Assembly (NCBI RefSeq): GCF_030272615.1
Contig: NC_081413.1
Span: 551,054,136 to 551,118,135, forward strand
Reading direction: 5' to 3'
From: Cryptomeria japonica
Taxonomy: Eukaryota > Streptophyta > Pinopsida > Cupressales > Cupressaceae
DNA: 64,000 bases
In this document: in pieces, positions 11,316 to 23,235 of the stretch
How positions within the stretch are numbered: the stretch's first letter is position 1
Layout: every line of letters starts with the position of its first letter
Notes under the pieces: model-generated
Seen by the model: only the letters and a program-made list of their open reading frames with translations
Told to the model about the DNA's origin: nothing
The model's database searches: none
Position numbers and translations under genes: made by a program

Positions 11316-11562
11316 AATTCATCACATCTATCAACATCAACATGTCTTATAAAAGGATAGGTACACTCGAAACCAGACAGATCGGTCTTATATGGGGTAC
11401 TCACTCTTTGAAACCAAACATTCCTATCAATCATTGAGTCTTGTTAATCAATCCATCTAACAACATCAACATCAACCTATCTTATACAGGGATAGGTACA
11501 CTCGAAACTAGAAAGATCGGTCTTATACGGGGTACTCGCTCTTTGAAACCAGACATTCTTAT
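11316..11562 (+). repeat. Two-unit tandem repeat with GGTCTTATA...GAAACCAGAC core
   Basis: Two units of about 125 bp share GATAGGTACACTCGAAAC, GATCGGTCTTATA and GGGGTACTC(A/G)CTCTTTGAAACC. Read in reverse, the core (GTCTGGTTTC ... GTATAAGACC) matches the nine-unit array at 27751-28190. This piece therefore looks like the post-integrase spacer of a related gypsy element lying in the opposite orientation. Confidence 0.6.
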
Positions 11563-13025
11563 TGATGCACGCTAAAAAGGACACAAAAGACACATAGTTC
11601 AGATGTTAATAAGTTAGTGATAATCAAAATGAAACACAAATGAACCTATGATCCTTAACATGCTTATCAAGAAAGATAAAAATCACACAATAAGAAGCAT
11701 ACACAAACGAAGGAAGGAAAGAAAACCCCCCAAGATGCTCCCCAACATGCTCATAGTTGCTTCTCCCTTGTTCCTCTCCTCTCCAAGTTCCACATGAGTG
11801 TAGCTCTCAAATTTTTGCACTATTCATGGATGTCTTATGAAGATTCAATATGTTTATGAAAATGAGAACACGTGCCTATGAAAGTGTAAACAAGTTACCA
11901 TGAGAAAGCACCTAATTAGTCTATGTAAATTTTAGTAAAATAACAATGTTAATGCTTCTAAATGCTCTCTTAAAAATGACTATAAGTTTGATGCACAAGA
12001 ATTTCTGATTCTTAAAATGAAGAATAAGAGCTCTATTTATAGGCAAAATAGGGCAATGGATGGTAAAGATTGAGTAATCTTAGCAAGGGCCAGGATTGAT
12101 AGATTTATGATCCATGTGATGGCTTTCAACCCAATCCCATGATGACAAATGCCAACATGAGATGGCTTGAGAGGAGAGGGAAGAAGCATTAAATGCTTAA
12201 GATGACATGAAGGTTACCTTGGGAGCATTTGGTTAGGCTTGAGTTAATGAATAAAGCTTTTATTCAATTAATAATGCCTTTATCCAATGGACAAACTCTT
12301 GTGCAATAGTTAATGGGGATAACCATGGTCAAAGCAATAAATGCTTGAAGAGACCCATGAGTTAAATGAGGGTTGAGTTAGAAGGAAAGCCTCTAACTAT
12401 GTGGGTGAGTTGAGTTTAACCATTAATGGTTATGTAAGAGCCATAAATGGTTATGTAAGAACTATAAATGGTTTAGAAGACTTTGGGGGTTAACTTGTTG
12501 GAGAATAAAAAGCCTTTAATGTATTTCAAAGACTTTGGAGGCTTTGAGAAGTGACTTCTCTTTGCTTAGGAATGTGACAATAATTAGGGAGGGGGATTAG
12601 GCTAATTTGAAATGGATTAGAAGAATCTAGAAGGGGTTTAGGAGGCAAGTGGGTTTGGTGGGTGAGAGAAAATAGGATTTTATTTAAAAATAAAATTCAT
12701 TCATTTCAACTAAAATTGTGCAACTTGCATTTGTAGGAGAATGCAAGTGGGGGGGGAGTTTAGAGATTTAAATAAATATTTTTTTATTTATTTAAATGAG
12801 GAAAGGGGTTCAATTAAACAAATATGCTTTAGTTATTTAATTGATTGTTAGAGTATGGTTTAACGAATTAATTTAAATAAATTGAATAATTTATTTAATT
12901 AATAGAAGAAGAGATTTAAGGTGAATTAATTAAATATCAATTTAATTAACTGTTGACTAATGGTTAAATAATCAAATAAATAGTAAATATTCATTTAATT
13001 AAGTGGACAGATTTATGTGTCTACA
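11563..13025 (-). repeat. 3' LTR of gypsy element 1
   Basis: The LTR begins TGATGCACGC and ends TGTCTACA at 13025. On the minus strand it therefore starts TGTAGACA, directly after a polypurine tract (complement at 13026-13040). It has AT-rich palindromes in the U3 part (12660-13020) and a TATA-like TATAAATAG on the minus strand near 12034-12041. The length is about 1.46 kb. The right end is firm. The left end is inferred from the shared TGATG terminus of other LTRs in the window. Confidence 0.65.
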
Positions 13026-13040
13026 TTTGCCCCTCTTTGA
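13026..13040 (-). other. Polypurine tract of gypsy element 1
   Basis: The + strand reads TTTGCCCCTCTTTGA, so the minus strand has TCAAAGAGGGGCAAA directly before the TGTAGACA start of the 3' LTR. This purine run primes plus-strand synthesis in LTR retrotransposons. The same motif occurs beside the LTR of gypsy element 2 (27464-27477). Confidence 0.8.
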
Positions 13041-15216
13041 GATGGTGCGGTTTATCGTGTCGTTTCAAAGAAAGAAAGACAGGTATGAGAAATATGCTCC
13101 ATAAATGTTAATTTAGTGGGTGGTATTCCCCCTCAAGAGATGGGCCATTTTTTTTAAAAAAAATTGGGTGATCTCTTGAAAAAGAGCAAGAAGTTAGGGG
13201 GAGGTAAAATAGAAGAAATTAGAAATAACAGCGAAAGAATGGGAGAAGACGGAGGTAAAACGAAGAAAGGGAAAGCCCATGAGTACCCTTAGGTCATGCA
13301 GGAGATACAGTGCAAATGTAGTGTGTGCTTTTATTGATACTGCGCAATTGATCAAAATTGGTTGGGCAATCTAGTGCAATAGGTTGAATTTCCCCAGTTG
13401 AGTCAAAGCGTGACAGTTGATGTCAGTTGTTTGCTTGAACAAGATAAAGTCTGAGTAAGTGAGTCAAATTGACATGATGAGACTTAGACAATTTATGTGA
13501 TTGCCCGATGAAGTCAAGGTATCTGAAGCAAAATACTCATTGAGACTTAGACAATTGATGTAATTGTCTATTTGATTGTGTTTGATTGGTTGATCAATTG
13601 ACAGTGTTCGTGTTGTAGGTTGTTTATGGTGTTTGCTGGACTTAGTGTACCTATTGAGACTAGACAATTGATGTAAATGTTTGTTGTAGTCTAGGATTGT
13701 CATAATTGATTACCTGTTGAGACCCATAGATACTTGATCAAAAAGTAGCTGTTGATAGTCTAGGTGTGCATGAGTTGATGTATCTGTGTAGATAGAGTAA
13801 CTTGCTTTGCTTATAGGATGACCTAGGATGGGAAACGATGCAAGGTATGCAATTATGATGATGACTTAGATAGGGAGGGTGAGCGGGGTGATTCAATGTT
13901 AGATATAAGGTATGAAGGACCTAGGACCCATTCCTATGTAAGAGGAGCAAAATAGAGTACATCCATTGTCATGACTATGTATGAATGATATTTAGCAATA
14001 TGGATTTATAGATGGATGAAATGCAATATATATAGATGAGATTAAATAGTGATCCATGGATTATTCCTAGTCTTAATTTTCATCATTGAGCATGGTAGTA
14101 TCGATCTTGGCCGACGTAGCAGAAACCAAGGTTGAGCGTTTCACCTGTAAGCAAACATCGCAGACAAGGAAAGTCCCCCTCCATTCTGGTTCATGTACAG
14201 ATGGTCGAGGTATACGATGTAGTCAGTAAGCCATAGTGATCCATGACTATATTTTTGCATAGGATCACGTACCTTAGTGAACTTCCCACGTAGACACCAT
14301 TAGTATATGCCCAGAACTTCATTGGAACAATCCACAGACAACAAACAAAGAAAAAGATATCAAGAACCATCCCGACTACTCTAATCACTTATAGATATCC
14401 TGGAGTAGTGTAGGAACCTGATATAAATAAAATAAAAAATCAACCAAGTACTTATCAGCCAAACATAATTTTCTTGTCAAAGAAAATGTTATCATGTCTT
14501 GTCTGTGAGGAAGGAAGCATCCTTGCGAAGACGGTTGTGTGTAGATGTTTTGATTAGTTGGTTGATTTGATAGGTGGTCATCGTTTGAGTAGCTCAAAAT
14601 GTCGTGTTATGTCTTTTTTGATGTGTATGTACAAGGAATAATATACTTTGAAATTGTTTTTGATTGATTTTGATGTTTCTGTCATGCTTTTGGATTTTTT
14701 GAATGCTGTGAATGTTTTGGGTATTATCTTTGTGACTTTTTGCAAATATTTTTGGGATTTTGCTGAGATTTTATGAATGTTTTTGGTATTATTTTAAGAC
14801 ATTTTTGAATGAGAAAATCAATGAATCACAAGAAAATGTAGAATACAATCCCATTAGTAGGTTTAAGAATATTGCCCCCAGTTAGATGTCGGTATGGAAG
14901 CGTGATGCGGGACACATGAAGTAATAACCCTGATTGCATATCAATAACAAGCCATGGTATAAATGATGGATGAATGGATGTGATTGCAACGAATTCGAAA
15001 GAAAATGGAGCCATAGCCTTTACAAATGGCATCTGTTTACCAGGTTTTGACCACTATACTTACCCAAGGTGCCACCAGAGTGGTTTTCACCGTTTGGATG
15101 AATGATTTTTCTTTACTATTTTCTTGTTTTTTTGTATTTTTGTATCTTGTTCAGGATTGTTTTCTGAATGTTTTTGGTATTTTCTGATATTGGAGGAGCC
15201 TGATGCCCGACACAGC
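13041..15216 (-). other. Non-coding spacer between integrase and 3' LTR, gypsy 1
   Basis: No reading frame is credible. A short repeat with the core GAGACTTAGACAATT(G/T)ATGT recurs at about 13480, 13550 and 13660. Tat elements often carry such a long spacer between integrase and the 3' LTR. Its right end resembles the matching spacer of gypsy 2, with a GTTTTCACC... block near 15080 and 29100. Confidence 0.55.
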
Positions 15217-16600
15217 TTATGTATGAAACCTTTTTAGATGCATGTTGTTGATCGGATCTACTAGTGGTTCTCCTTCTGAATTTGCTAACTGATATTCCCC
15301 AGACCCGAAGACGGCAGTGATGACATATGGACCCAGCCAATTGGATTCAAATTTGCCTCGGTATTCTCTGTTTGGTTGATTGCAAGGATTCAGCCTAAGA
15401 ACAAGATCTCCTACTTCAAATGTGCGAGATTTGACTCGATGATTATAGCTTATGCTCATGTGCTGCTGATAGGCTTTTAGGTGGTTGTAGGCAACTTGTC
15501 GCTTTTCATCAAGCAGTTCCAAGTCTTGCAGACATGAGACTCGGTATGCTTCATCATCTATGAAATTGTGCAAGGAGACCCATAGAGATGGCATTTCAAC
15601 CTCAATAGGCAAAATGGCTTCTGCTCCATAAACCAGTGAGTAGGGGGTTGCGCCTGTGAGGGTTTGAATGCTAGTTTGATATGCCCATAGTGTCAGATTC
15701 AATTGAATGTGCCAATCACAACCAACATCATTGACTGTCTTTTTGAAAATCCTCAATATATTCTTATTGGATGCTTCAACTTGACCATTGCCTTGTGGGT
15801 AATATGGGGTGAAAAAATGGTGTTGGATATGAAACTTCTCACAGAGTTCACAAACATCCTGATTTTTAAAAGGGATCCCATTATCTGTGATGATGGACAT
15901 GGGTACACCATACCGACAGATGATGTAATTAAGGATGAACGAGGCGATCTGCTTACCGGTGAGTTGGGTGAGTGGAACGACTTTGATCCACTTTGTGAAG
16001 TAATTTGTGGCGGTAATGATAAATTTATGACCATTGGATGAAGATGTATGGATTTTACCCACAAGATCAAGTCCTCTTTGAAAAAAGAGCCATGGTGTTG
16101 TGATAGGTTGCAATTCCTGTGCTGGGGCATGTATCAGGTCTCCATGAACTTGGCACTTCTTGCACTTTCTGATAAAGTAGTAGGAGTCTTTCTCCATGGA
16201 GGGCCAAAAGTACTTGCCTCGCATGATTTTCTTTGCTGGTGAAGGACCGCTTGAGTGAGCCCCACAAATTCCTTCATGTACCTCTTCCAAGGCTTTTGTT
16301 ATCTCATCTCGTTCCAAACATCGAAGGAGAGTACCATCAAGACTTTGCTTGTATGGGGTTTCGATAATGATGGTGTATCGAGCAGTTTGAGGGATAATTT
16401 TTTTTTCTTTGGTTGTTTGATTGGTTAATGGGAAGTGTGTGGTCACGTAGGTAAGTGAAAAACTCACTATACCATGGGGAGTCGAAACCGACAAGGCGAC
16501 ATATCATTTCAGTTTCGGGGATATCATAAGTGGGGATCCAAAGTTGTTTTACCAAGAATTCATAGCGTGTCAAATTTTGTGGAAGATCTAGGAGAGATGC
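15217..16600 (-). pseudogene. Integrase of gypsy element 1
   Basis: The main open block is 425 codons (15217-16494). A zinc-binding HHCC motif comes first (HEGICGAH...CKKCQVHG, about 16290-16140). The catalytic core follows, with all three acidic residues visible: GLDLVGKI, ITDNGIPF and GQVEASNK. The C-terminal chromatin-side region (VYGAEAILPIE..., GDLVLRLN, NWLGPYVI) ends at LKRFHT next to the spacer. The protein would join element DNA into the host genome. This is the best-preserved domain of gypsy 1, although the polyprotein it belongs to is broken upstream near 16615. Confidence 0.85.
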
Positions 16601-16619
16601 AATTGTAGTCATTGCATCG

Positions 16620-17335
16620 GCAACTCGATTCTAATCTCTTGGTACTTGCTCAAATGTGATAGTTGTAAATGATTCTTTGAAACTATCCACTATCCATTTG
16701 TACGACATGAGCTTATCATCCTTTGTTTGGTATTCATCAGTGACTTGTCAGATGACCAGCTGGGAATCTCCATATACTTGCAGCTCTTTTAGATTCCATT
16801 GTGTGGCCAATCTGAGCCCTGTGATCAAGGCCTCATATTCTACTATATTATTTGTGCATGGGAAAGTGAGTCTGTAGGACTTCAGGATACTGTCACCTTG
16901 AGGTGTGATAAAAAGAATACCTGCCCCTGAGCCATGTTTGGTGTATGAGCCATCAAAATATAGCTTCCAGGGTTGTGTAGCTGTGATCATGGAAATTTCC
17001 TCATTTGAAAAGTTGTAAATAAGAGGATAGTCGCCTTTGAGTGGTGCATCAGCCAACTAATTTGCAATAACCTATCCCTTGATAGCTTTGCGGTCCACAT
17101 ACTCAATATCAAATTCACTCAGGATCATAACCCATTTGGCCAAGCGGCCTGTCAATGTTGCCTTGCTGAGTAGGTACTTGAGTGGATCTATCTTGGCAAT
17201 AAGTTGTACTTTATGCATTAATATGTAGTGCCTTAATTTGGTGGCTGCCAAGATAACTGCTAAGCAAGCTTGCTCAATAGGTGTGTAATTGAGTTCATAG
17301 CCCACCAGTGTTCGAGAGATGTAGTAGACAACACA
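16620..17335 (-). pseudogene. RNase H and archaeal-type RNase H of gypsy element 1
   Basis: The end of the Ty3 RNase H is at 17305-17072 (GYELNYTPIEQACLAVI, then LTGRLAKWVMILSEFDIEYV). After two in-frame stops near 17057-17090 comes the second RNase H (WKLYFDGSYTKHGSGAGIL, CTNNIVEYEAL, VYGDSQLVI; 16980-16748). The dual RNase H places the element in the Tat clade. A further stop lies near 16745, so the polyprotein cannot be made. Confidence 0.8.
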
Positions 17336-18790
17336 TTCTTTTCCTTACGCATTATGTTGTGCTAGCAGTACTCCTAATGTCATGGTTGTAGTTGAGATGT
17401 ATAACAATAGAGGTCTACTCGGATATGGTGGGATCAACATTGGTGTATTCATTATGCAGTCTTTAAGCATTTTGAATGCTTGCTGGCATTTTGCATCCCA
17501 TTAAAAGCGGATATTTTTATGTAACAGATGGGTGAAGGGATGACATTTATCAGCCAATTGTGCAATGAATCGCCAAATTGATTGTAGCTACCCTTGTAAT
17601 GTCCTCAACTGACTGATATTCTTTGGAGGTGGCATTTCCATGATTGCCTTGACTTTCACAGGATCTACCTCAATGCCTTTACTTGAGACAATGTATCTTA
17701 GGAGCTTCCTGGAAGTTACTCCAAAGACACATTTTTGGGGATTGAGATGAATGTGCTATTGTTCTAATCTATTGAAGATTTTATCTAGTACTACAAGATG
17801 ACCCTCTCTTATTAATGATTTAGCTAGTAAATCATCCACATAATCTTCCATTATGGTGTGCATCATATTGTGGAATATGGTAGTCATGGCTCTTTGATAT
17901 GTTGCCCCTGCATTCTTTAGACCAAATGGCATCACATTCCAACAGTATGTTCTCCATGGACATGTGAAAGCAGTTTTGTGTTGAGCCTCTGGAGCAATTT
18001 TTATCTGGTTGTACCCTGGAAAGCCGTCCATAAGAGAAAGCATCACATGACCTATTGTTAGATGGACAATCATGTCGATTTTTGGTAAGGGGAAGTCATC
18101 TTAAGGACATGGCTTGTTTAAATATCTAAAATTCGTACATATACAGATGCCCCCATTAGGTTTGCCAATAGGTACAATATTGGAGATCCACTCTGCATAA
18201 TCAATTGGTCTGATGAAACCAACATCCAAGAGCTTTTTAAGTTCAACCTTGACAAGAACGACAATTTGTGGGTGCATCTTTCCGAGCTTTTGTTTGACAG
18301 GTTTAGCTCCTCCTGCTATAGTTAGGTGATGCAATACCAAATCTGGATCTAAGTAGGGCATGTCTACATAAGACCATGCAAAGTTGATTTGGCGCTTCTG
18401 GAAGAATTCCACAAATTTTGGTTGTTCTTCAGGAGTTAATAGAGATGCCAAATGTATTTTGTGAGGAGTCTCAAGGGTCCCCACATTGAATTCTTTCATT
18501 TCTTCTAGGATGGTTGATCTCTCTTGATTCGTACTAAAGGGGAGGATGTCAAACCTTTCATCCTCAGGCGCCTCGGAGAGGTTTTCACCTTTGGATACGC
18601 TCTTTGTTTTTACTTTTTTGGGATCAAAAAGTGCCACCGTGTGGTTTTCACTAGAAGATCCATGTTTTATTGTAATATTTTTGCAATTGAAAGGTTTGGC
18701 ATCTGCCCCAAAGTATGTTGCGCTGTTAAGTTTGATGGCAAACCCAACTTTATGATCCCCGCTTGGTATGTTATCCCGTAATTCTAGAGT
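17336..18790 (-). pseudogene. Reverse transcriptase of gypsy element 1
   Basis: The N-terminal part is open at 18637-18101 (KPVKQKLGKMHPQ, DYAEWISNIVPIGKP). A TAA at about 18098-18100 interrupts it before DDFPLP. The palm follows at 18073-17756 with SLMDGFPGYNQI, MPFGLKNAGATYQRAM and the YVDD box. The connection region (17755-17336) has stops in every frame. The enzyme would copy element RNA. Catalytic Asp residues of motifs A and C are present, so inactivation here is by stop codons. Confidence 0.8.
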
Positions 18791-19280
18791 CTATGAGTGC
18801 CTCATCATTTTGGAAATGGTCAAGGCATGGGGATTTGGCTGGTTCCATTCAATGAGTTTGGGATGAATGATAGGCATTACTTTGTCGATTAAGTTGAGTT
18901 CGTGGGAGGCATCAATGAGGGTTAATACGGAGGTGTGAAGTTCATCGATGGTACTCTCCTTGTCAGATTTTGGCATAGGGCCTGTGGAAGTTGCTTCTAG
19001 CTCAGGAACCCAAAAAGTTTTAATCCATGCTTCTCCATAAACTGGTATATCCTTTCGAGGTGGAGGGAGTGATGTTTCTTCCTTGTCTGAAGTATTTAAA
19101 TGCATTGAATCCCATTCCCACTCATGTGAGTCTGTCACAGAATCACCCTCTAGCATCCGATTACTGTACCAAGTTGGGATGTCTTTTGCATTGAATAGTG
19201 CATTAGTTATTGGCTTATGTACTATTGGATAGACAACTGCTCCCTGACCCTATTGAACAATATTCCCAAAGATTCAGCCA
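18791..19280 (-). pseudogene. Protease-RT linker fragment of gypsy element 1
   Basis: An open block of 121 codons aligns in character with the linker of gypsy 2: an acidic stretch followed by HPKLIEWNQPNPHALTI, compare HPELIDWGQ in gypsy 2. Upstream, similarity to coding sequence fades near 19280, where AT-rich DNA begins. This is the truncation point of the element. Confidence 0.6.
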
Positions 19281-19548
19281 TAAAAATGTTAATTTTATAT
19301 TAGTACTGTTAAAATTATTAGATTATTATTTTTTATTATTCTAATTACTAATATATTATATTGTTGACTTATTATATTATTATCAATATTAATACTTTAA
19401 TTATTAGAATATTTTTATTTTAAAAAATTATATTACTATTTTATAATTTTTCTGACTATATTAATAATGTTTTATATAATAATAGTATTAAATTGGGTGA
19501 GCATAATGCTAACTTAACCAACCAAGAGTTATTTATAAATTACTTGTA
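19281..19548. other. AT-rich spacer between gypsy 1 and LINE 2
   Basis: Very AT-rich sequence without reading frames. It continues on the far side of LINE 2 at 24499, because the LINE inserted here. Confidence 0.5.
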
Positions 19549-19564
19549 AAGTAAAAGATTTGTT
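19549..19564. repeat. Target site duplication, LINE 2 (left copy)
   Basis: AAGTAAAAGATTTGTT is identical to 24483-24498. A perfect 16-bp duplication at both ends is the signature of LINE insertion and fixes the element at 19565-24482. Confidence 0.9.
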
Positions 19565-19947
19565 TTTGATTAAGGAAAATAAGGTTTTAAGGGACCCAAA
19601 ACCCGCTTACATTATGAAAGATGAACAAGAAAGAAACAAGAGAAGATAAGACCAAGACAAAAAAAGCTGCAAAAAACCAGCAGCTAGGACAAAAGGACAA
19701 CATAGAGCCAGCGAGAAACTGGCATCCAAAACCCAACATTACAAGTCAAATGAAAACTTTTATAGACTCCTCAACATTCTGAACCAACAACATCATGGTC
19801 TTAGCGGCTTCTCTCAGATCATTGTTCTCTTGTTTCAGCTTAACATCTTTCATCTTTGTCTCCATATCACTAGTTGTCTACCTGGTCCTTTGCGTGGAGA
19901 TTTGATGAGCAGAGCTGGAGGTCGGTTCATCAATGATTACCAAATCC

Positions 19948-21608
19948 TTATTCTGAGTTGTCCTCTCTAAGTGATCCACCAAGGCATTCATGTTTTGAGA
20001 GGAGACTCTTGAGACTGTGGTTCATGAAGCTTTTCAATGCCTTCTCATTTTGAGCAACCCGATTGATGATGTTCTCATTATCCGCCTCAGTCTTTTCTTT
20101 TACAATTCTAATAACATCCTCCAGATGTTTCAAATCCCTTTTTATCAGGTCTTTTTTCGACCAATCTTGCATCTCAATTTCCTCCTCAGGTTCACTGGTT
20201 TCCACCTCCTCACTCTTTTTCCTCGAATTTATTTCCTTAATAAAATTGTGTATCTTATTTTCCAGGTCCCTCTGTTCGCTCTGAATGCTTGTTATATTGT
20301 CAATAACCCACTTTTGGAGATTGAAAGACTCCAGTGTGCAATTCCGAGCAGTATTCAATATAGTGTTCGTCGAATCCCTACCCTGCTCACGAATTTAGGG
20401 TTGGCTTCCTCCATGGAGTTCGGGACAACATTCCTGCTATCTAAACCCATAGGGTTAGAATCAGGGTTTTCAAAATTGGCATCTTTTTTTCCCTTCCTTC
20501 TCTTCTCCAACATTCTCTTCCTTCTCACTCTCCACTTCAATCTCAACCTCCTTCCCCTGTTCCTCCTCCAAATCATCATTCACCTCTGTGTCCACATTAT
20601 CAATGTCAACTCTCCCTTTTTTTTATGGGTAGGGGCATTAGACAGGTCATCATCAGACTCAGAGTCATTACAACTCTTAGAAACATGTGCATTTGTTACC
20701 AGGTTATCATCCTTGCTAACACTAGCTTTTTTCTTCGGGTGTTCGTAAATGAACAAAATAAGCCCCTGATGGGCTATGGGGTAAGATTTGGGCTTTTTGG
20801 TGTGGTCAGCCAAGCTCTCATTCAGGGAAGATGCTAAATAAAAGGGCAGATAAATCTTAACCCCATGGTGAAAATGATTGAGAATTGCAAAATGATAATT
20901 GTCGACTTTAGTAAATCTACCATCAACAGTAAGGAATTCCATCAAAACCCTTAGCACTTTCTGCCAAAAAGACTTTACCTGCTACGGGAGGTAGTAAGAA
21001 ACGTTGTCTTTCTTGGCAAGCCGAGCCTTCTCATCCTCAGTTTTCGAGAAGTTTTTAATCGCTTTAGCAGCAAACTTTTGGTCTCTATAGAACTTTGTGC
21101 CCTCCGCAACCAAATCCTCATTCCAGGTCTCCCCAAACAAAGTGACTCTGTTGTTATTCCAAACCTTAGCAAAGCCTTGAGACACTGATTTTCTGCTACC
21201 ATGCAACTTTTCCATATAGTCGGTGAATCCATATCTATGGAGCCTCCTCCACACTTTCCACTCACTCTTCCAGTTCTCGTAACCAGAGGGCTCATTCCGG
21301 TTTAAGTTACCTCCCATATTGAACAATAGGTTGAAGTCCCCAATGGTATATCTCACAAATTGTAGGCCAAGACTTAAACACGGGCTCTTGAACAAAATAT
21401 TGGGGTCACAGAACAGAGTCCCATCCATGATTTTAAAGAAAATAATAATGGTCGCACAGATCCAACACTTATTATTGTAATCCCCTTCACACAAATGATC
21501 ATAAAAATGATGCCTAATAACAATCGTTACCTGACAATTCATTTGCCCCCAAACTATGTCTTTGATTTGCGGAGCCCAAAAGGTGATCATGATTTTAACT
21601 TGACCCAT
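19948..21608 (-). pseudogene. Extra reading frame (ORF3-like) after RNase H in LINE 2
   Basis: The frame is unrecognised. It could start at 21608 (MGQVKIMITFWAPQIKD), 14 bases before the RNase H frame ends at 21595. It runs in one phase to about 20577 with a single TAG near 20981, then shifts phase and continues to 19948. The N-terminal two thirds are folded-looking (NRNEPSGYENWKSEWKVWRR; NYHFAILNHFHHGVKIYLPF). Next come a basic then acidic linker (HPKKK, DSESDDD, KKK) and a predicted coiled coil (EQRDLENKIHNFIKEIN). The layout resembles a nucleic-acid-binding or capsid-like protein, but no family is assigned. Confidence 0.5.
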
Positions 21609-22200
21609 TGATGCGATCAAATAATAATTGCTCCCTAACATCCCTTTTACATTGGGCCTCTCTGATATATTTAGCCTCCACCTCTAAATTGACCCCTTCA
21701 TTAGCTAAAAGGTCTGCAACCTTATTGCCTTTCCTTAGAGTGTGAGTTATGAGAATACTAACATAGTCATTTAATAAATTTTTAGCACTTTCAATCATAT
21801 TAGTAATATTCCAAGAGGACGAACTAGTACCTTTAAGAGCCTGAATGATATTGAGGGAGTCCCTTCCAACGATTTTTTTTAAAATTTGAATCCCTGAGCA
21901 AGCTGGAGGCTTTTTAGCATAGCCTAAGCTTCAACCACATGATTATTTTGGACCCCAAAGGAGAAGCAATAACAACAATGCAGACACCTTGAGCATTTTT
22001 GATGACTCCTCCCCCACCGGACTTCCCCGGGTTGCCTTTAGCAACCCCATCAAAATTCACCTTGACCCAATCATGATCAAGAAATCTCCAAACAATATTT
22101 TCTCTCCTTGTCTTATTGTCAGATTTGTAGACTTTGTGGATTAAGTTCCATTCAGTAAAGATGCCTTTTTTCAATATCATTCATATCAGCAAAAAACCAT
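21595..22200 (-). pseudogene. RNase H domain of LINE 2 ORF2
   Basis: The start is WVKVNFDGVAKGNPGKSGGGGVI (22100-22020), with the first catalytic Asp in NFDG. A broken middle follows. The end is THTLRKGNKVADLLANEGV (near 21710), matching the H..R..N..AD motif of plant LINE RNase H. It would remove RNA from the RNA/DNA hybrid. The frame changes near 21900. Confidence 0.8.
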
Positions 22201-23235
22201 TGTTTATTGTTCCTGTGAGGAATATTTATGTTTTCTTTTATAGCCCTGCAAACTTTTTCAAAGACCACCTGAGAAGTGCACTTAGCTTCCCTAAATATTT
22301 TGTTATTTCTCTCTTTCTAGATGCCCCAAAAAGTCATGGGAAGGATCAAGGACCAAAGGTTCTTGATAAGAGGAAATTTGGTGGGAAAGGTTCATTGCCA
22401 AATAATTTCCTTGAGACTCTTGTTCATAACCCAATCAACTTTCCAATTCACCCAAAACTTACTCCAGATTTCCCATGTGAAGGAGCAATGGATAAACAGA
22501 TGATCAACTGATTCTTCCTCTTTCTAACATAGCTCACACCTATTAAGGGAACATAAAACCTCTTTGGACCAAGTTATCAATAGTAAGAATCCTATTGTGA
22601 GTAGCAAGCCAAAAGAACATGTTGACTTTAGGGATAAGAATTATATTCCAAACTTTACCCCATATAGGGTTGCTGATTTGGGTAAAAGTGTTTTTATAGG
22701 CTGAGGCAACCGTAAAGTCACCCCTTGGATTACTCCAGAGGAAAACATCATCAGAATCTTTGTTAATAGAAAAGGACAGCAGCTCCTACTGAAGCAGGGA
22801 AAACCCAACATGAATAACATCAAGCCTAACCCATTTGTTCTCCTTCCAGTAGTTACACACCATAGACCCAAACCTCCTTTTACATTCATTAATGAATTGA
22901 TTGCAGTCTTGATTAAAGAGAGGTTCGTCTTTAATCCAAGGATCCTCCCAAAACCTAATTTTGTCACCTTTTCCAAGGACCCATCCAGCTCCAGCTTTGG
23001 CCACTTTTATGAATTTGATAATACTATTCCAAATGAAAGACCCAACAGGGATGTCTTTAGAGTAGAGGAGAGCCTGGAGAGGTTGACCATGAATATATTT
23101 TTCAAACCAAATCTAGTTCCAATCTTTTTTAATGTCATAAGCCCTCCATATTTGTTTAGCAAGAAGAGCTTTATTAAAAGTTTTGAGAGCTTTGATACCA
23201 AGACCTCCTTTGCACTTTGGCTTACACACTTTGTC
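22201..23235 (-). pseudogene. Thumb and zf-RVT region of LINE 2 ORF2
   Basis: Fragments characteristic of the region between RT and RNase H can be read: [23 protein letters not shown] near 23180, a WEDPW motif at about 22950, and IWGKVWNIILIPKVNMFFWLATHNRILT near 22600 (zinc-binding region). Stops occur near 23100, 22785 and 22540, and several more between 22540 and 22200. Confidence 0.75.

Larger units (their letters stand above)
11563..19280 (-). mobile_element. Gypsy element 1: Ty3/gypsy Tat-clade, 5'-truncated
   Basis: From right to left the element contains the protease-RT linker, reverse transcriptase, RNase H, an archaeal-type second RNase H, integrase, a 2.2-kb non-coding spacer, a polypurine tract and the 3' LTR. 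The second RNase H between RNase H and integrase is the hallmark of the Tat lineage. Gag, protease and the 5' LTR are absent; coding homology stops near 19280 in AT-rich DNA. Many single stops show that it is old and inactive. Confidence 0.85.

Noticed and set aside
20017-20748. A 243-codon plus-strand frame
   Set aside because: It is antisense to the LINE 2 extra reading frame; its composition (Phe/Leu-rich) is the mirror of the Lys/Glu-rich minus-strand protein.
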